From Flavobacteriaceae bacterium PS02334 (lineage in GTDB: Bacteria > Bacteroidota > Bacteroidia > Flavobacteriales > Flavobacteriaceae): a stretch of DNA of 64,000 nt. The stretch lies in contig JASCOH010000009.1 of NCBI GenBank assembly GCA_029959295.1, positions 1-64,000 of the forward strand, in the 5' to 3' direction. The position numbers and the translations under genes were made by a program. Positions 60,913-64,000 of this stretch are shown piece by piece (positions within the stretch are counted from its first letter, which is position 1; each line of letters starts with the position of its first letter). The notes beneath the pieces are model-generated. The model had not been told where the DNA came from, searched no databases, and was given only the letters and a program-made list of their open reading frames with translations.

Positions 60913-61329
60913 TTAGGTAGCCTTAATTGGGTGGGTGCGGAAATCTTTCAGATTAAGGAAAAATCCCCCGTACTCGGTCATGCCATAGCGGAACAAGCTC
61001 CACAACAGCGAACATCCCATTTGTGCCAAGGCAGAATTGATAAACAATTCCTGTTTTTCCAAGGCTTCTGCTAAGGAACAGCTTGCTGTGTCGTCCTGTT
61101 CTTCGGACTGTAGCAGCAATTCCCCAAATTGTTCGGTAACAAATGGCAGGCTTGCCACCGTTTCATACTTTTCAGAATTGGGTTGCTTAATTTCTCCAAT
61201 ATTGGATAGTATGACCTGTCCTGTATGCTGGCTGTTGCCAAAGTCTAACCAATATTTGGGCGTATCTCTATGATTTCTGCGGTTGCATGATTCTTTAAGT
61301 ATTTCAGCAACACCAAACCTCGATTTCAT
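60913..61329 (-). pseudogene. C-terminal fragment of a PRTRC-system ThiF-family protein
   Basis: 138 aa. The pattern KYWLDFGNSQHTGQVILSNIGEIKQPNSEKYETVASLPFVTEQFGELL followed by SCSLAEALEKQELFINSALAQMGCSLLWSLFRYGMTEYGGFFLNL is that of the C-terminal half of ThiF-type E1-like proteins of the PRTRC cassette (ParB-related, ThiF-related), which are usually about 260-270 aa. The nucleotide-binding N-terminus is missing. The cut edge at 61329 is next to the second MazG-like copy, and no other PRTRC gene is in view. The fragment may still be expressed. Confidence 0.65.
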
Positions 61330-61366
61330 ATCTCAAAGTAGATCGAATTCACTAAAATTAAACAAT

Positions 61367-61670
61367 ATGGGCAATACTAATTTTGACGAAATCATTCGTC
61401 GCTCTTTAGAGCTAAGAAAAAAATACCATCAACTAGAAGTGCATCATCACGGAAGTGAATGGACATTAGAAGAGATGTTCTAGCTTACCTTACTGATGCT
61501 GCCTAGGTCGGTAGAAATGTAATGTCGCAAAAACAGCTAATTCTGAAGCCGAATTAAACCATAAGTTAGGAGAGAATATTTGGCGGCTAATTGTCTTAGC
61601 TGAAAGATCAGGAATAGATATCAGAGAAAGTGTCGATATTTTTTTAGAGAATACTGAAAAACTCTTTTAA
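61367..61670 (+). pseudogene. MazG-like small protein, copy 2 (frameshifted)
   Basis: Starts MGNTNFDEIIRRSLELRKKYHQLEVHHHGSEWTLEE, then runs out of frame at 61483; the lost part reads DVLAYLTDAA, stop, VGRNVMSQK in another frame, and SEAELNHKLGENIWRLIVLAERSGIDIRESVDIFLENTEKLF from 61539 to 61670. It lines up with copy 1 at 23647-23962 along the whole length, with different lesions. Both copies suggest an ancestral ORF of about 105 codons. Confidence 0.6.
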
Positions 61671-61682
61671 TTATTAGATCGT

Positions 61683-62415
61683 TTAACAGGCATTTTTTGG
61701 TTCTGTCGCACCTGTCAGAATCAAATATAAGATTTTAAGTAATTTAAAAGTTAGCCCGCTAATTTTACAGAATGATTTAAACATAGTTATTCCTGGTCCA
61801 ACCATCTGATTCTTTCTCAGCATATGCACAACTTCAATTCCACACAAGGTTCGTTTGGCCGATTCAAAACTTTTAAAGCCTAATCCGTTTTGTATGCGCC
61901 ACTTGATAAAACGATGGTCCTGTTCTACAATATTGCTGCCATATTTACACTGTCGGATTTTAATCTTTGAGAACGAACGCTTGTTATAGATTTTCATAGT
62001 GGCAGATTAGAAGCGCTTTTATCAATGTTTATTACTCATGGGCGGTAGTTATTACTAATTGCTTTAATTAGAAATAACTGAGCGCTCATTCTCTGTCTTT
62101 TTCTGTTCAAAAGAAAGTCTGCTGGATTGCCTAATTTATCTGCCGCTCGATATAAATAGCACCAAATCCCTTTTACTATGATATAGGTCTCATCCAATCT
62201 CCAACTCGCCCCCACTCTGCCTTTTCTTTTTTCATCTCTGACTCAAACAAAAGTGTAAACTTATACACCCCACGCTGAATCGTGGCATGATCAACAGAAA
62301 CTCCTCGAATTTTCATGATCTCTTCAACATCCCGATAGCTTAATGTAAACCTAAGCTTAAAATATACTGCCTGCAGCATAATAGATTTAGGATAGCAATG
62401 ACCTTTCGTATTCAT
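61683..62415 (-). pseudogene. IS6-family transposase, decayed
   Basis: Reading on the minus strand, the pieces are NTKGHCYPKSIMLQAVYFKLRFTLSYRDVEEIMKIRGVSVDHATIQR (from 62415), then in shifted frames WRLDETYI (first Asp), INIDKSASN (second Asp), and an intact tail with IVEQDHRFIKWRIQNGLGFKSF (third acid, Glu). Several frameshifts and a stop break the frame. A terminal-inverted-repeat-like GGTTCTGTCGCA lies at 61699-61710; the other end was not found. Confidence 0.8.
61699..61710. repeat. Terminal inverted repeat of the IS6-family remnant
   Basis: GGTTCTGTCGCA, the typical start of IS6-family ends. The partner expected beyond 62415 could not be found up to 62575. Confidence 0.5.
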
Positions 62416-62575
62416 TTTCGATGGGTTTAAAATTCTAAAGATAAAAGTTATTCCCAGATGCGGCAGCACCACAAATATTTTTTCATTTATCAAAACAGGT
62501 ACATTTACTTGCAAACTAAAAACTAACGTTCAATAATTTAGCACAACAAGTATTACTTTATTAACATACAAAAAC

Positions 62576-63544
62576 ATGGAAAATATGAGCCCTTCAGAAA
62601 TTGAGATTATGAAGCAATCGTTATCGCAGCTGTCTTATTTCGAAAATGAAGTAAGTGGAAACGCCAGCGGACAGCCGTCAGCGCCTCCTGCCGGAACTCC
62701 AACTCCTGCCGGAACTCCAACTCCTGCCGAACTGACAAATATCCTAAACAATGCGCTCAAGGCTCCCGGCACGACATCAATTGTAGTTTCGAATACTAAT
62801 CCGCCTCCATATCCAATCTTTCAGATGCTTAACCCGATCGACTCGCTCGATTCTTACATTATGGTACTGGCTGCATTGTGCGTCTATAATGAGCATCCTT
62901 CTCCCTATGACATCTCGATTCCTTCCGACGCTATGGCATTTGTTTCAGCCCTCGCAAAATGGCGAAATTATGCACTCACAAACACTTCTTCCGATTATAC
63001 AATTTACAGCATTATGCCTTGGGAATCGATTACCCAGCATAGCTTTTCAAAGAATATGACAAGTGCCGACCTGCATACTGAATTCCTTGCTGAATTATTT
63101 GGGGCTTTAGGATTGCCAGAATCTGTTACAGAACAGCTTGACGGCATCCTTACTGATGTATTTGCAAAGCTAAAAACACTGTCTTTGCCATTTGAAAGCC
63201 AAAACCAAACCCTTAACCATTTCTTGACTTACTACTACTTCGAAACAGTACAGAATCCAAACATAGAGGGTATTCCTTCTATTGGGTACATACCTAAGAT
63301 CAGAACATTTTATCTACAGGTAGATCAGCAGACATGGCAAGCTTCGATGGAAAAATCATCCACAGCGGATTTTAATTTCAACATGGTTTATTACCAAATG
63401 GATGCACAGGTAGACCTAGGCGTGGTTACGGACGACATGGGAGAAGTAAACGCTTGCGTTCAGTTGATTTGCGATCAAGGTCCAGGAGAAATGGTGAGCC
63501 TGGTTAACATGCACCTGGTAATGCCTCAGCAACAGGATGTATAA
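62576..63544 (+). CDS. Uncharacterised 322-aa protein
   Basis: I do not recognise this protein. It has no signal peptide or clear transmembrane helix. The N-terminal part has a proline/threonine repeat (PAGTPTPAGTPTPA), coded by an 18-bp tandem repeat (CCGGAACTCCAACTCCTG twice) around 62692-62730. The rest is helical at first (AFVSALAKWRNYAL, ELFGALGLPESVTEQLDGILTDVFAKLKTL) and ends in strands. The gene ends at a terminator. It lies next to an IS6 remnant, outside the tra operon. Confidence 0.6.
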   Translation: MENMSPSEIEIMKQSLSQLSYFENEVSGNASGQPSAPPAGTPTPAGTPTPAELTNILNNALKAPGTTSIVVSNTNPPPYPIFQMLNPIDSLDSYIMVLAALCVYNEHPSPYDISIPSDAMAFVSALAKWRNYALTNTSSDYTIYSIMPWESITQHSFSKNMTSADLHTEFLAELFGALGLPESVTEQLDGILTDVFAKLKTLSLPFESQNQTLNHFLTYYYFETVQNPNIEGIPSIGYIPKIRTFYLQVDQQTWQASMEKSSTADFNFNMVYYQMDAQVDLGVVTDDMGEVNACVQLICDQGPGEMVSLVNMHLVMPQQQDV

Positions 63545-63546
63545 AT

Positions 63547-63578
63547 AAAAAAGCCACTCAGTTGAGCGGCTTTTTTTT
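63547..63578 (+). terminator. Intrinsic terminator of the 322-aa gene
   Basis: AAAAAAGCC (63547-63555) pairs with GGCTTTTTT (63568-63576) around an inner CTCA/TGAG stem, with a T-run. It lies 3 bp after the stop codon. Confidence 0.85.
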
Positions 63579-63740
63579 AATTCTCCAAATCTGACGGCTT
63601 TAAAAATGATATTTCCTGAGGCTCATAAGCAATTGCACTTGCTAAAGTACCATCGCCAATTATTCGGCGTATTCAGTCAATATTTGATTGCGTTATCGCA
63701 TATCCTTCAAGATCGAATGGCTTGTTGATAATATGGAATG
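63577..63740 (-). pseudogene. Unidentified gene fragment
   Basis: On the minus strand: INKPFDLEGYAITQSNID, a TGA, then IRRIIGDGTLASAIAYEPQEISFLKPSDLEN and a TAA at 63577-63579. The composition is protein-like and the stop breaks it, so it may be a decayed 3' end. I could not identify the family. Confidence 0.3.
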
Positions 63741-63898
63741 AAAGGCAATTGCCAGCAATTTATGATAAAAAAATTGTAGAGCCACGCACCTTGTCTTAGC
63801 GTAGGCCAAAAAAAACCTCTCCTATGCTATAAGGGTTTTGGTTTTTTAAATGTAATTTTTCTTACTTTTACTTTGCCAACTATTAAAAGCACGTCCGC

Positions 63899-64000
63899 AT
63901 GCTACATAATACCGATAGGATAAAAGTTATTTTAGTCGATGATGATAAAGATGATATTGAATTGTTCCAGGAAGCATTTTCTTCTGTAAAAGTCAAAAGC
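63899..64000 (+). CDS. Response regulator receiver domain (5' end, cut by window edge)
   Basis: The first 34 residues, with the acidic cluster VILVDDDKDDIELFQEAF, are the start of a CheY-like receiver; the two consecutive Asp residues are the metal-binding pocket. The phosphorylated Asp is beyond the window. A TACTTTG sequence about 30 bp upstream may be part of a -7 box. Single-domain regulators of this kind are common in Flavobacteriia. Confidence 0.75.
   Translation, partial: MLHNTDRIKVILVDDDKDDIELFQEAFSSVKVKS

Noticed and set aside
1-64000. tRNA, rRNA, riboswitch or attachment site
   Set aside because: No cloverleaf, rRNA segment or convincing direct repeat flanking the element could be found by eye; a covariance search was not possible.

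Overview
The window looks like a Bacteroidota genome, most likely Flavobacteriia. The evidence is a SusC/SusD pair, a DUF6520-type secreted peptide, TAnnTTTG-type -7 boxes instead of sigma70 -10/-35 pairs, weak Shine-Dalgarno signals, and a CTnDOT-style conjugation operon in the order traE-F-G-I-J-K-L-M-N-O-Q. Most of the window is one integrative and conjugative element (ICE) carrying cargo. No integrase, excisionase-integrase pair, att site, tRNA or rRNA is visible, so both ICE ends probably lie outside the window or have decayed.

Layout. 0.1-0.6 kb holds a broken nuclease-like gene. 0.6-7.2 kb is an AT-rich minus-strand type I restriction-modification operon: an XRE regulator, a fused HsdM-HsdS, a small nucleotidyltransferase-like protein and HsdR. 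8.2-17.1 kb is a strikingly GC-rich block: SusC, SusD, an S9 peptidase and, convergently, a MauE-like membrane protein with a DUF6520 peptide. 17.6-23.6 kb is ICE accessory backbone: HTH protein, DUF3945 protein, topoisomerase III, DUF1016 nuclease and a truncated N6-methylase. 34.6-36.6 kb (coupling protein), 43.1-44.8 kb (relaxase, MobA), 45.5-47.4 kb (ParA, DUF3408, TraD) and 50.6-59.7 kb (tra operon) are the conjugation core. 59.8-63.8 kb is a boundary zone with an acetyltransferase, a PRTRC ThiF fragment, a decayed IS6-family element and an unknown 322-aa gene. A response regulator starts at the right edge.

The conjugation backbone is interrupted three times (about 23.6-34.5, 36.7-43.1 and 47.5-50.0 kb) by AT-richer cassettes. 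These carry seven short-chain dehydrogenases, six AraC-family regulators, a TetR, an HxlR, two NTF2-like proteins, a saccharopine-dehydrogenase-like protein, an alpha/beta hydrolase and small membrane proteins. The usual module is an effector gene followed by its own AraC regulator.

The most notable result is that the AraC operators can be read by eye. Five promoters carry two 12-bp direct repeats spaced 20-21 bp apart, ending 23-24 bp upstream of a -7 box whose first base is never the consensus T. Two more promoters show a second repeat sequence in nearly the same geometry. Three near-identical palindromes mark a TetR regulon, and two palindromes sit between hxlR and its divergent SDR. Remnants of a second relaxase gene, an osmC gene, a methylase and two broken MazG-like genes show that the region was built by repeated recombination between related elements.
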